A DNA stretch of 64,000 bases from Stenotrophomonas sp. Iso1 (lineage in GTDB: Bacteria > Pseudomonadota > Gammaproteobacteria > Xanthomonadales > Xanthomonadaceae), in assembly GCF_027497995.1 (NCBI RefSeq), contig NZ_JAODBT010000004.1, positions 62,001 to 126,000 on the forward strand. Reading direction: 5' to 3'. Positions 32,134 to 39,942 of this stretch are shown here, piece after piece (positions within the stretch are counted from its first letter, which is position 1; each line of letters opens with the position of its first letter). Made by a program: the position numbers and the translations under genes. A model generated the notes under the pieces. The model made no database searches and had not been told where the DNA came from. It was given only the letters and a program-made list of their open reading frames with translations.

Positions 32134-32415
32134 ATGCCTTTGATCGAATTGGCGGCACTGCCGCCAACGGCGCAGCTTTGTCTGAAATTTGCTTCTGAGT
32201 GTCAGGGGCTGATTGCCCTGCAGCCCGGCTACGTTGGCCGCAGTGTCCCAGCGGAAACCACCGCCCTGACGTTCGGCGCGCTCCCCGTCATGCACCTCAT
32301 CCGCCACCAACTGCTCCGCGTCCGCACCGGACGCGATCGTGAACTCGAACTCACCGACCGAGGCACCGCCTTGATCGAGCACGGCCGGTTCTTCTACGAG
32401 GAATCACAGAAATGA
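32134..32415 (+). CDS. Hypothetical early phage protein
   Basis: A 93-residue protein with no family that I recognise. The C-terminal half (MHLIRHQLLRVRTGRDRELE, then LTDRGTALIEHGRFFYEE) reads like a winged-helix tail (helix, wing strands, helix) and could bind DNA. It overlaps the next small gene by 4 bp (ATGA). It is conserved in position within the early operon between the activator and the primase. Confidence 0.6.
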   Translation: MPLIELAALPPTAQLCLKFASECQGLIALQPGYVGRSVPAETTALTFGALPVMHLIRHQLLRVRTGRDRELELTDRGTALIEHGRFFYEESQK

Positions 32416-32594
32416 GCAGTGACGCCAGTTGGAAGACCGCGCAACAGGTGTCGTTCGTTGCAGGGCCTACGGGCTACGTGCCCACGCATCCGGCAGTAAA
32501 GGCCGCCGAGGCCGAAGCCATCCGCAACGACGTGGAAGCCTTCAAGGCTGCAGGTGGCCAGGTCATCGCAATCCCGTCTCCTTCCGCCCGCTGA
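32412..32594 (+). CDS. Hypothetical small early phage protein
   Basis: A 60-residue protein: an N-terminal stretch SSDASWKTAQQVSFVAGPTG, then a helix AAEAEAIRNDVEAFKAAGG and a strand QVIAIPSP. No function is apparent. It overlaps the preceding gene start-to-stop and precedes the primase by 13 bp. Codon use and spacing support it being real. Confidence 0.55.
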   Translation: MSSDASWKTAQQVSFVAGPTGYVPTHPAVKAAEAEAIRNDVEAFKAAGGQVIAIPSPSAR

Positions 32595-32607
32595 TCAGGT
32601 TGCCGTA

Positions 32608-35304
32608 ATGCAAGAAGATATTCGCCAGCAGGTACTGACACGCATCGAGCAGCAGTACGGGCTTAAACACCGTAGCCAGACCGATTACATGCGCGGTGGC
32701 AAGTGCCCCCAATGCTCGAAGAAAGAGCTGTACACGAACTTCAGAACGCCGTGGGTGCTCCGCTGCGGCCGGCAGGCGAAGTGCGGCCACGAAGTGCGCG
32801 TGAAGGATCTGTACGACGATCTGTTCGATGACTACAGCAAGCAGCATCCGCAGACACAGCAGCAGCCCAATGCTGCGGCGGATGCGTACCTGCAGACCGC
32901 TCGCGGCTTCTCACTGGCGTCCCTGAGCGGCCTGTACGCGCAGGACAGTTACTACGACCGGAAGATCCAGCAGGGCACCGCTACGGTTCGCTTCGCGCTG
33001 GTCAAAGGCGGTTGGTGGGAACGGTTGATCGACCGGCCGCACCGCTTCGGCAAGCAGAAGGCCCGATTCGCACCGGGCCAGAGCTATGCCGGCGTTTGGT
33101 GGATGGCGCCGAGCGTGGCCACCGAGCTGCGCACGGCCAAAGAGATTTGGATAACCGAGGGCATCTTCGACGCCATCGCCCTGATGGAACACGACATCGC
33201 TGCCGTCTCAGGCATGTCCAGCAATGCCTACCCGGAAGAGTCGTTGGTCGAACTCAAGAACGCGCGGCTGGGCGATCTGCCTACGCTCGTTTGGGCGCTG
33301 GACAACGAACCGGGCGCCCGTGCGTACACGGCGAAACACGCTGCCCGTGCCGAGAAGTTGGGCTTCAGGTGCAAGGCCGCGCAGATCCCACAGCGCGATG
33401 GCACTAAAACCGACTGGAACGATTTGCACCTGCGTGCGCTGGCATCGGATTCCAGCGAAGAGCAGTGGCACGCTGATATTGCTGAAGCCCGCTATCAGGG
33501 CGATCTGCTGCTGGCCAAGTCAGCGGTGGAAAAGGGCCTGCTCATGTTCGGCAAGACCGAGCGACGGCAGTTCCACCTGGCTTTCCGTTCGCGCCTGTAC
33601 TGGTTCGACTTCGACAGCGACCGCTTCGACAAGCTGTGCCGCGAGCACGCGACGCGCAAGGAAGACGCTGATGAAGATCTAGATCCGGCCGAGGCGGAGA
33701 AGATCCGCCGCGCGTGCTGCTCCGTGCGTGAGATCGCCAACTGCTACCCGCAGGCGCTGTACTTCCAGAGCCATGCAGCAACGGACGAAGCCTACTACTA
33801 CTTCCGCGTGGACATGCCGCACGACGGCCCCAGCGCCACGGGAACCTTTACGTCGTCGCAGGCGTACAACGCCCCCACCTTCCGCGACCGGCTGGGCCAC
33901 ATTGCCCCCGGCGCCATGTTTGATGGCACAGGCTCTCAGCTGCTGCAGGTAATGAAAGACCAGCTGTTCAACATCAAGACCGTGAATACCGTGGATTTCG
34001 TTGGGTACAGCCCGGAACACGGCGCCTACATCTTTGGCGACATTGCGGTGCAGAACGGCGAGATCCGCCAAGCCAACTCAGAGGACTATTTTGAGTTCAA
34101 CAAGCTGCGTTTGAAGACGACGCAGAAGTCGATTCGCCTGGACATCCAGCGTGACGCCGAGGCGTACCGCACCGATTGGCTGCCGTGGCTGTGGCTGTGC
34201 TTTGGAACGCACGGCATCGTTGCCCTGACCTATTGGTTCGGCTCACTGTTTGCCAATCAGATCCGCGCGGCTCACAAGTCGTTCCCCTTCCTCGAAGCGA
34301 CGGGTGAGGCCGGCGCCGGCAAGACCACGCTGCTCACGTTCTTGTGGAAGCTACTGGCCCGCTGCGACTACGAGGGCTTCGACCCCGCCAAGTCATCGAA
34401 GGCCGGCCGCGCTCGCGGCATGGGGCAAATATCCGGCATGCCCGTGGTGTTGCTGGAAGCTGACCGCGACAGCCCGGGTACGCATGCGAAGTCGTTCGAG
34501 TGGGACGAACTGAAGGACTACTTCGGTGGCGGCACCCTTGCTGTCCGTGGCGTGCGCAACGCCAGCAACGACACATACGAACCGCCATTCCGGGGCACTA
34601 TCGTGATCAGCCAGAACGCCCCGGTAGACGCCAGTGAGGCGATCCTAACGCGCATCGTGAAGCTGCATTTCAAGAAGCCGAAGGTCACCACCGAAAGCCG
34701 TATTGCAGCTGACAACCTCAACGCGCTGCAGGTCGAAGATCTGAGTCACTTCCTGATCAAAGCCGTTCGCGCCGAATCCAAGGTGATGGAGATGTTCGCG
34801 ACCGGCGTGCGGGCATACGAAGCCAGCCTGCGCGAAGAAACCGAACTGCGGCTGGAACGTGTCATCAAGAACCATGCCCAGATGCTTGCACTGCTGGATT
34901 GTCTCGGCCTGGTCGTTGACCTGCCGCCGCACATGGTTGAGCAGACGCGGAAGGCGCTGCGAGGCATGGCGATGGAACGGCAGCTGGCCATAAGTGCCGA
35001 TCACCCGATGGTCAACGAGTTCTGGGAAACGTTTGAGTACATCGACGGCCTCCATGGCAGTGATCGTCGGCTGCTCAATCACTCCCGCACCGACGACACC
35101 ATCTCCATCAACCTCAACGAGTTCATGGCAGCAGCGGCGCGCCACGGCCAAGCGACGCCGGACCTCAACACGCTGCGCAAGCTCCTGCCCGAATCCCGGC
35201 GTCATAAGTTCATCGGCAGCAACGTGGCTGTGAACAGCGCGATCCGATCAGTCGATTTCAATAAGCCAGCGACGGTGAAGTGCTGGACGTTCAAGAAGAA
35301 GTAG
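32608..35304 (+). CDS. Phage DNA primase-helicase (zinc finger, Toprim, P-loop ATPase)
   Basis: An 898-residue replication protein. Near residues 30-65 is a primase zinc-binding region (GGKCPQCSKKELY and VLRCGRQAKCGHEVRVKDL). Around 180-270 is a Toprim-like domain (IWITEGIFDAIAL with Glu, then VWALDNEPGARAY and TDWNDLHL). Around 555-630 is a P-loop ATPase with FLEATGEAGAGKTTLLTFL as Walker A and MPVVLLEADRD as Walker B. Such proteins prime and unwind DNA for phage replication, replacing the P2 A protein. No rolling-circle nickase is seen, so replication mode may differ from P2. I chose ATG 32608. Confidence 0.88.
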   Translation: MQEDIRQQVLTRIEQQYGLKHRSQTDYMRGGKCPQCSKKELYTNFRTPWVLRCGRQAKCGHEVRVKDLYDDLFDDYSKQHPQTQQQPNAAADAYLQTARGFSLASLSGLYAQDSYYDRKIQQGTATVRFALVKGGWWERLIDRPHRFGKQKARFAPGQSYAGVWWMAPSVATELRTAKEIWITEGIFDAIALMEHDIAAVSGMSSNAYPEESLVELKNARLGDLPTLVWALDNEPGARAYTAKHAARAEKLGFRCKAAQIPQRDGTKTDWNDLHLRALASDSSEEQWHADIAEARYQGDLLLAKSAVEKGLLMFGKTERRQFHLAFRSRLYWFDFDSDRFDKLCREHATRKEDADEDLDPAEAEKIRRACCSVREIANCYPQALYFQSHAATDEAYYYFRVDMPHDGPSATGTFTSSQAYNAPTFRDRLGHIAPGAMFDGTGSQLLQVMKDQLFNIKTVNTVDFVGYSPEHGAYIFGDIAVQNGEIRQANSEDYFEFNKLRLKTTQKSIRLDIQRDAEAYRTDWLPWLWLCFGTHGIVALTYWFGSLFANQIRAAHKSFPFLEATGEAGAGKTTLLTFLWKLLARCDYEGFDPAKSSKAGRARGMGQISGMPVVLLEADRDSPGTHAKSFEWDELKDYFGGGTLAVRGVRNASNDTYEPPFRGTIVISQNAPVDASEAILTRIVKLHFKKPKVTTESRIAADNLNALQVEDLSHFLIKAVRAESKVMEMFATGVRAYEASLREETELRLERVIKNHAQMLALLDCLGLVVDLPPHMVEQTRKALRGMAMERQLAISADHPMVNEFWETFEYIDGLHGSDRRLLNHSRTDDTISINLNEFMAAAARHGQATPDLNTLRKLLPESRRHKFIGSNVAVNSAIRSVDFNKPATVKCWTFKKK

Positions 35305-35385
35305 CAACACCGCAACAGTGGTTCCGGCGGGTGGTGCGTCAACACCACCCCAAGGGCCTTCCCAACGAAGCTCAGGAGAAGAGTC

Positions 35386-35802
35386 ATGCAACAGACGAAC
35401 GGGCAGATGTCCGCCCCCGCTACACCCTCGCCGGTACCGACCACCGGAACCGGTGCCGAGGCTACCACGGTGCCCGGCAGCGTCAGCCGCACCGTCGCCG
35501 AGGCCACCATCACCATGCACGTCACGCACGACCAGGTGACGTTCTGCGCCGATCTGGCTATGGGCCGGGGCGTCGTGGTGCTGCAGCGCTGGAAGCGCCG
35601 TAGCGGCCCGGGCAAGGGCTGGTGGCGCGTAGAAGGGCCGGTAACGTTCCGGCCGCTGGCCAACTGTCTTGGGCGCGAGCTGTCCGACCTGCTCGACCGC
35701 CTGCCGTTCCCCTGCGAGGTGGCCAACATGCTGCCCCGCGCGGCAACGCCCGCCGCACTCGCGGCCATTGCTCAAGCACAGCAGGAGGTGGTCCATGGCT
35801 AA
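35386..35802 (+). CDS. Hypothetical early phage protein
   Basis: A 138-residue protein with a low-complexity Thr/Pro/Ala start (MSAPATPSPVPTTGTGAEAT), then a compact domain from about 40 on (VTHDQVTFCADLAMGRGVVV, RWKRRSGPGKGWWRVEGPV) and a helical C-terminus. No family is recognised. It follows the primase by 80 bp and overlaps the P-loop gene by 8 bp. Confidence 0.55.
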   Translation: MQQTNGQMSAPATPSPVPTTGTGAEATTVPGSVSRTVAEATITMHVTHDQVTFCADLAMGRGVVVLQRWKRRSGPGKGWWRVEGPVTFRPLANCLGRELSDLLDRLPFPCEVANMLPRAATPAALAAIAQAQQEVVHG

Positions 35803-36085
35803 GTCAGTCGTCCTTTTTGGCCCCGTGGCCAGCGGCAAAACGCGCTACGGCAAGGAAATCGCCAGATGCATCGGCCTTCAACACGTAATGGATCTGGACG
35901 ACGTGCAGCTGCAGGGCGAAGGGTTGCAGCGCAGCGGGTACTTGTACCTGTCCAACAGTGAGGCCTACGCGCAGCGTGCGACGCGGCTGCTGGGCACGAA
36001 CTTGCTGCACATCGATGCCGCGCTCGCCGGCATCGGCGTGCGCCCCGCACAGGCGAAGTCCCGTCAGGAGGTGACCCGTGTTTGA
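35795..36085 (+). CDS. Small P-loop NTP-binding protein
   Basis: A 96-residue protein whose start MAKSVVLFGPVASGKTRYGK contains a Walker A motif (GPVASGKT, 9-16), followed by IARCIGLQHVMDLDDVQL with a possible Walker B-like Asp pair. It is too short for a full kinase and resembles the nucleotide-binding half of shikimate- or adenylate-kinase-like folds. Function is unknown; position among early genes suggests a role in nucleotide handling or host takeover. Confidence 0.6.
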   Translation: MAKSVVLFGPVASGKTRYGKEIARCIGLQHVMDLDDVQLQGEGLQRSGYLYLSNSEAYAQRATRLLGTNLLHIDAALAGIGVRPAQAKSRQEVTRV

Positions 36086-36248
36086 ACTCGCCCTGCTCGC
36101 GCTGGCACCCGCCGCCGGTGGCTCTCTGATCACCTACCTCACGCTGACTCGGAAGCCCGCTGTGAACCACACAGGCCTTGCCGTTGGCCAGATCACCATC
36201 AAGCGCCGCAGTGGCCGCATGGCTGTGCGTGCCGGGGGTGCTGCATGA
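36078..36248 (+). CDS. Small membrane-anchored early protein
   Basis: A 56-residue frame from GTG 36078 (FELALLALAPAAGGSLITYL). The hydrophobic N-terminus could be a membrane segment or signal anchor, followed by a polar tail (VGQITIKRRSGRMAVRAGG). The start overlaps the P-loop gene and the stop overlaps a further ATG, which fits the packed operon. No family is recognised. Confidence 0.45.
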   Translation: MFELALLALAPAAGGSLITYLTLTRKPAVNHTGLAVGQITIKRRSGRMAVRAGGAA

Positions 36249-36296
36249 ACCTCGAACGTCGCAGTAGCAATGACCATGCCGGCGGCATGGTGTGCC

Positions 36297-36455
36297 ATGG
36301 ATGACATCAAATGCCAATGCACCCGATGCCGGAACGTGCATATGGAATCCGAGCGGCCACGCGGCAAGCTCGACAAGAACGGCGCGTATCCGATGATCTG
36401 CCCTCGTTGCGGCGGTCACAGCTACTACAAAGTGGAAATCAAGGAGGACGTATGA
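36297..36455 (+). CDS. Small zinc-ribbon protein
   Basis: A 52-residue protein with two Cys pairs: C8/C11 (CQCTRCRN) and C35/C38 (MICPRCGGHSYY). This is a classic zinc-ribbon spacing, suggesting nucleic-acid or protein binding. Its stop overlaps the start of the next gene (ATGA). Zinc ribbons of this size are common among phage early proteins of unknown role. Confidence 0.65.
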   Translation: MDDIKCQCTRCRNVHMESERPRGKLDKNGAYPMICPRCGGHSYYKVEIKEDV

Positions 36456-36724
36456 CCCAGCAGCAACGGACACCGTCACGCCCCCTCCCTGCCTGCCCTG
36501 CAGGCCACCATCCGCGCTACATGCTCGATGGGCGCCGCATCGAGTCGCGCGGGGGCCATTTCATCGAATGCCGGTGCAGCCGCACCCCCAAATGCGCGAC
36601 GTTCGACCTAGCATGGGCCCATTGGCACAAGCAGCACGGGATCCATCCGCAGCTGGACGCCCGGCCAGCAGGTAACAGCAACGTGGTGCAGCTTGGGCTT
36701 CGCTTGGCAGGAGTAGTGTCGTGA
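36452..36724 (+). CDS. Small Cys/His-rich early protein
   Basis: A 90-residue protein with C15, C40, C42 and C48 plus nearby histidines (LPACPAGHHPRYM, GHFIECRCSRTPKCATF), a likely zinc-binding domain. Then FDLAWAHWHKQHGI and a C-terminal strand NVVQLGLRLAG. It starts on the preceding stop codon and its own stop overlaps the next GTG. No function is known to me. Confidence 0.6.
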   Translation: MTQQQRTPSRPLPACPAGHHPRYMLDGRRIESRGGHFIECRCSRTPKCATFDLAWAHWHKQHGIHPQLDARPAGNSNVVQLGLRLAGVVS

Positions 36725-36942
36725 GCCGCCACGGATTCGGAACGTTCTGGCTGCTGTATGGGCAGTTCGGGCCGACCATGACCACCGAGCAACTCCGGGC
36801 CACTTACTTCCCCGATACCAAGATCAAGACGATGGCCAACAAGCACTGCGCCGGCCTGCTTCCCCCTCGAACAGGGGACATCTACGACACTAGGGACGTG
36901 GCGGAATGGTGGGATGGCCAGCGAAAAGCCAGCGCCGCATAA
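36721..36942 (+). CDS. PrtN/excisionase-like small DNA-binding protein
   Basis: A 73-residue protein from GTG 36721. FGTFWLLYGQFGPTMTTEQL, YFPDTKIKTMANKHCAGLLP and DIYDTRDVAEWWDGQR resemble the pyocin activator PrtN and AlpA/Xis-type winged helices. The final position of the early operon, next to the attachment region, fits an excisionase (directionality factor) for the dusA integrase. A PrtN-like transcription activator is the other reading. The start overlaps the preceding stop. Confidence 0.55.
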   Translation: MSRHGFGTFWLLYGQFGPTMTTEQLRATYFPDTKIKTMANKHCAGLLPPRTGDIYDTRDVAEWWDGQRKASAA

Positions 36943-36951
36943 CTACGAAAC

Positions 36952-36983
36952 AAAAGGGCCACCCGCGAGGGTGGCCCTTTTGT
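36952..36983 (+). terminator. Strong intrinsic terminator at the right end of the prophage
   Basis: AAAAGGGCCACCC (36952-36964) and GGGTGGCCCTTTT (36969-36981) form a perfect 13-bp stem with a GCGA loop. The arm ends in TTTT. It closes the rightward early operon just before the right attachment site and shields dusA-side sequences. Confidence 0.9.
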
Positions 36984-37046
36984 CTGGACATCGGCACCAG
37001 TGCCATACGTGTACCCGCGCCCTTGAAAGCATTGATAGATCCAACT

Positions 37047-37109
37047 GTCGATCCAGTCCATCATCGGGGCCACGCACAGACGAATTCCGCTTAAATTCCA
37101 TTCTTTCAT
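37047..37109 (-). pseudogene. dusA: Second dusA 5' fragment at the junction of the two elements
   Basis: The codons MKEWNLSGIRLCVAPMMDWI followed by D correspond to the first 21 residues of DusA and then run into unrelated phage sequence. The similarity to the functional dusA start is clear but imperfect (MKVKGLSGMRLCVAPMMDWT there). It marks the right end of the prophage and the left end of the second element. The core TCCAGTCCATCA is at 37052-37063. It cannot make a functional enzyme. Confidence 0.85.
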
Positions 37110-37231
37110 GCACTTACTCTAACAATCCGCACCTTAAAGTGCCCGATAACGCCCGCCTTTTCGGCATTTCCCATTCATCTGTACCAACCGCGTACCAAGA
37201 ATGACCTGGTACACCAAGGACCGGTACAGCG
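37048..37231. repeat. Central attachment region, imperfect repeat of 1782-1968
   Basis: This stretch repeats the dusA start and the integrase leader of the left end, including GTGCCCGATAAC, CCCATTCATCTGTACCA and CGCGTACCAAGAATGACCTG. It serves as the right end of the prophage and as the left end of the next element. Identity is highest next to the integrase start. Confidence 0.75.
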
Positions 37232-37410
37232 ATGGCAACTCTCCAATCACGCAACGGCAAATGGCGCGCCATTGTGCGCCGTAAGGGCCACACGACACAG
37301 AGCCGGACGTTCCCTACCAAGACCGCCGCCAAGACATGGGCCGACCGCATCGAACGCGAAATGGCTGACATGGACGCGCGCGGCGGTACACCAGGAGAGA
37401 GCACCACACC
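37232..37410 (+). pseudogene. int: Truncated dusA-type integrase of the second element
   Basis: The first 59 codons match the intact integrase at 1969 with one amino-acid change (Glu48 to Asp) and five base changes in 178 bp. At 37408 the sequence breaks off into unrelated DNA (after GESTT). All catalytic residues are lost. The base changes show it came from a related integrase of its own element and not from a fresh copy of the first one. Confidence 0.9.
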
Positions 37411-37806
37411 TAGATCGTCACAGCGCCCAAATGCATACGCGGAGAGATCCGCATTCGTTTCGATTACCTCCTCATGTGCAGCCGCCACAATTGCAAATGT
37501 ATCTGCGCGAGTAAGCAGAAGCAGAATCTCTTCCAAGGTCCACCCTAAAGGGCGCCTCACAAGTTGCGCTGTACCTCCATGGGTGTATTTATGCAGCCAC
37601 GTTGCCGGGCCAGGGTTGTTCAATCCATCCGCCAGAATTTTGATATCTGGGAAGGTGGACGCCAACTGCTTCGCAAGCTGTTCGAGCAGGCGGGGACACG
37701 AGTGCGCGCGCCGGGGGTGAAGTGCGAATTCCATGCGGATTCGCCAACTTTCTACCCTGGCGTTAGGCCCGTCGAAAATGTCACGGCTAGCCGACGAAGG
37801 AGTCAT
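37410..37806 (-). pseudogene. 3'-truncated unknown gene
   Basis: On the minus strand a coherent protein-like sequence begins MTPSSASRDIFDGPNARVES and includes RLLEQLAKQLASTFPDIKIL, GLNNPGPATWLHKYTHGGTA and PLGWTLEEILLLLTRADTFA. It then runs without a stop into the antisense of the integrase fragment, so its real 3' end was removed by the rearrangement at about 37408. I recognise no family; hydrophobic/charged patterning suggests a small cytosolic protein. It could be a broken immunity-type gene. The start is uncertain. Confidence 0.45.
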
Positions 37807-38021
37807 GTCGGAAGCGCGATGCGCGGCACCAAAGGGGCCGTATGCGCCAGTTGCAGGGCAGGCCCTCCCGGCCTTTCCATGCAAGACGTGCAATGCTCCC
37901 ATCGTTTCAACCGCATTTGTGCAAGCGAAACCTCACAGGATCTGGGGCACATCCGCTCATAGGCTTGCCCGCGCATCAACGCGTAGCTAACTTTCGGGCG
38001 GCCAACGTCAAGGAGTAGACA
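37807..38021. other. Gap upstream of the PAAR gene
   Basis: No convincing gene is seen. The last 15 bp carry a good ribosome-binding site (AAGGAG) for the PAAR gene. The cassette may originally have followed a vgrG, of which no trace is recognised here. Confidence 0.4.
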
Positions 38022-38432
38022 ATGCGCATGCTGATTGTTGTCGGCGACTGTACGACGGGCGGTGGCAACGTCATCACCGGTACATCGCAGACCAACATCG
38101 AGGGAAAGCCGGTTGCCCGCGTGGGTGACAGAGCCACCTGTCCCAGGCACAAAGGAATATTTCCGATCGTGAGCGGGGACCACACGCTCCTGATCGATGG
38201 TCAACCTGTCGCCCGCCACGGAGATAGCCTGGCTTGCGGCTGTACGTTGCTCTCCGGCAAGCAGCGTCTGGCCTTCATCGAGAACGCTGCGGCGGCAGGC
38301 AGCGGTGCTGCAAATCCTGCTGTCTTTGCTGTCCATACACCACCCACGCCGCCACCCGACATCACGAGCGCGGTCTGTGAGGAGTGTCTTCTGGCCGCTG
38401 CCCAGAAGGGCACCGCATTCCTGGGGCGCTGA
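38022..38432 (+). CDS. PAAR-domain protein (type VI secretion spike tip)
   Basis: A 136-residue protein whose residues 1-85 form a PAAR domain: VVGDCTTGGGNVITGTSQTN, EGKPVARVGDRATCPRHKG, IVSGDHTLLIDGQPVARHGD and SLACGCTLLSG. Cys/His residues placed for the zinc site are visible. PAAR proteins cap the VgrG spike and carry effectors. The C-terminal part (PTPPPDITSAVCEECLLAAA) is a short linker without a toxin domain, so the cargo is probably the separate toxin at 39223. No T6SS structural gene lies in the window. Confidence 0.92.
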   Translation: MRMLIVVGDCTTGGGNVITGTSQTNIEGKPVARVGDRATCPRHKGIFPIVSGDHTLLIDGQPVARHGDSLACGCTLLSGKQRLAFIENAAAAGSGAANPAVFAVHTPPTPPPDITSAVCEECLLAAAQKGTAFLGR

Positions 38433-38434
38433 TC

Positions 38435-38878
38435 ATGAACCGATATCTGATTGTTGATTGCGGCGTGCGTCCCGGCGCGGCCCGAACCCTTCGATTTTAT
38501 GCGGAGGGCATGCCGCATCGTTCACTGTTCGATGGGCAGCCGGAACAGGCGCATGCCGATGTAGGTCCGTGGCTGGTGCAACTAGGCGATGGCAATCCCC
38601 TCCATGGGTGGCTGAATGCTCTGGAAGGGACGGGAGCACGCGTTCCCTGTGTCACCCAACTGGTGACGGAACAGTCGTTCAACAGCGTATTTTCTCACCT
38701 GCAGGAGCAGTTGGAACTGCGGCTTGCCGACGGAACGGCGGCCTTGCTCCGCTTCTACGATCCGCGCGTCATGAAACGTCTGCAGCGCATTCTCACCCCA
38801 GTGCAAAGCGCGTGCCTGCTGGCGCCGTTTCACGAGTGGTCAACGCAGGTAGGAAGGTATAGCCGCAATGCCAATTGA
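38435..38878 (+). CDS. DUF4123-family T6SS effector chaperone
   Basis: A 147-residue protein resembling the DUF4123 adaptor/chaperone (Tap/TEC) family: FYAEGMPHRSLFDGQPEQAH, APFHEWSTQVGRY-like ending and the middle LVTEQSFNSVFSHLQEQLEL with LLRFYDPRVMKRLQRIL, which is the family hallmark (R-F-Y-D-P-R). Such proteins load a cognate toxin on VgrG or PAAR and are not secreted. The gene starts 2 bp after PAAR and overlaps the next gene by 11 bp, so the cassette is one operon. Confidence 0.88.
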   Translation: MNRYLIVDCGVRPGAARTLRFYAEGMPHRSLFDGQPEQAHADVGPWLVQLGDGNPLHGWLNALEGTGARVPCVTQLVTEQSFNSVFSHLQEQLELRLADGTAALLRFYDPRVMKRLQRILTPVQSACLLAPFHEWSTQVGRYSRNAN

Positions 38879-39221
38879 GCTGACTGCGCAACAGGAAGCC
38901 CTGCTGCGCCTCCCCGATCCGAATGAATTCACGCTGCGCATTACGAACGAAATCCGTCGCGACATGGCGCAGGACGTGGCAGGGATGACCGACGCGCAAC
39001 TGCTTGAGGCCGTGCGTGCCTCCTACGACGTCGCCACCTACGACCTGCACATCACCCGCATTCCCACGTTGGTGCGCTGGGTGAGGCTGGACGCCACGTC
39101 CAATGGTGCCCTACGCACCGAGCCAGGCATGCAGCTGAGGATCAAGGCTGCCACTGATCCAAGCCTTGCTGCCGAAGATGTTCTGGCGGTTCTGCTGGCA
39201 CAAACGAACTGGAGTGATTGA
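38868..39221 (+). CDS. Unknown protein of the T6SS effector cassette
   Basis: A 117-residue protein, mainly helical: PIELTAQQEALLRLPDPNEF, TNEIRRDMAQDVAGMTDAQL and VRASYDVATYDLHITRIPTL. It overlaps the DUF4123 gene and precedes the toxin by 1 bp. No family is recognised. Position suggests an accessory loading factor or an N-terminal piece separated from the effector. Confidence 0.7.
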   Translation: MPIELTAQQEALLRLPDPNEFTLRITNEIRRDMAQDVAGMTDAQLLEAVRASYDVATYDLHITRIPTLVRWVRLDATSNGALRTEPGMQLRIKAATDPSLAAEDVLAVLLAQTNWSD

Positions 39222-39222
39222 T

Positions 39223-39942
39223 ATGGGAGCAGCAATTCCAATCGGAATACGCGGCCTTGGGCAAGTGCTGAAGCAGGTGCTTCCGCGCGTAAGGGTTCGT
39301 CGCGGGGTAGCGGTCATCCCCCGTGATGTCGCCAAAGAAGGTGACTGCTCCAACACCAAGGACGAGACCCAATGCAATCAGTGCAAGTTGGACCAAGGCG
39401 CGTTGGCACCGGCAGTGCCGCGCCGGGCAGTGCGCCGCCAGAATAAAGTCAACGGGGACTATCAGTTGCAGATCGCCAACATGAACGCAGGGCCAGAGCG
39501 CTTCACCTATTGCGACAAGAACACAGGCTTGCCGGTCACTGATTTCGACACATCACTAGCCGGACGAGCATGGTTGGCCATCAAGGGCGAGCCGCAGCCC
39601 AATGCAGAGCAACTGAATCTCACAGAATGGTTGTACGGCGGTGTGTACTTCGACGGATTCTGGAGGGCGCAATGCACAGTGGTAGACGCTAAGGGGCGTT
39701 ACGCACAGTTTCTGTCCCCAGATGATGGACTGCCTAACCTAGGTTTCCCAAAGCGATTCGTGTTTCCCGGCATGATTGAGGAGGCCGGCCGGCAGATTAC
39801 GGTCATTAGCACTGCCATGCCTCAAGCAAAACTGCAATGGCATTTTATGCAGATTGAAGTCTATAAATGGGCTGCCGCCAGCATTCCACAGCCAGTTGTT
39901 TGCGTCCACACCCCCTACATTCTGCAGGTTGTCCAAGCATGA
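39223..39942 (+). CDS. Tox-REase-5-type nuclease toxin (T6SS effector)
   Basis: A 239-residue protein. The Cys-rich segment CSNTKDETQCNQCKLDQG (42-59) and the following WLYGGVYFDGFW then CTVVDAKGRYAQF (136-163) match the Tox-REase-5 toxin family, a restriction-endonuclease fold. Candidate catalytic residues are Asp144 and Asp155-x-Lys157. The likely target is DNA of rival bacteria. The N-terminus GAAIPIGIRGLGQVLKQVLP is an amphipathic leader. Its stop overlaps the start of the Imm52-like gene, the usual toxin-immunity layout. Confidence 0.85.
   Translation: MGAAIPIGIRGLGQVLKQVLPRVRVRRGVAVIPRDVAKEGDCSNTKDETQCNQCKLDQGALAPAVPRRAVRRQNKVNGDYQLQIANMNAGPERFTYCDKNTGLPVTDFDTSLAGRAWLAIKGEPQPNAEQLNLTEWLYGGVYFDGFWRAQCTVVDAKGRYAQFLSPDDGLPNLGFPKRFVFPGMIEEAGRQITVISTAMPQAKLQWHFMQIEVYKWAAASIPQPVVCVHTPYILQVVQA

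Larger units (their letters stand above)
1787..37063. mobile_element. P2-like prophage integrated in dusA
   Basis: The element runs from the dusA 5' end to a second dusA 5' fragment. It contains a tyrosine integrase, P2-type Q P O N M L X, lysis genes, R S J I H V W FI FII E E' T U D, a repressor, an Ogr-type activator and a replication primase-helicase. All structural genes read through without visible frameshifts, so it may be inducible or only recently silent. Boundaries are set at the shared TCCA(A/G)TCCATCA core; the exact crossover cannot be fixed without an empty site. The integrase lies at the portal-side end, away from the repressor, unlike phage P2. Confidence 0.9.

Noticed and set aside
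36245..36304. 19-codon frame starting in the stop of the 36078 gene
   Set aside because: Too short and without motif; probably a by-product of packed starts, though coupling to the zinc-ribbon gene is conceivable.
37232..37720. Plus-strand frame of 162 codons as a whole gene
   Set aside because: Only the first 59 codons match the integrase; the rest is antisense of another truncated gene, joined by rearrangement.
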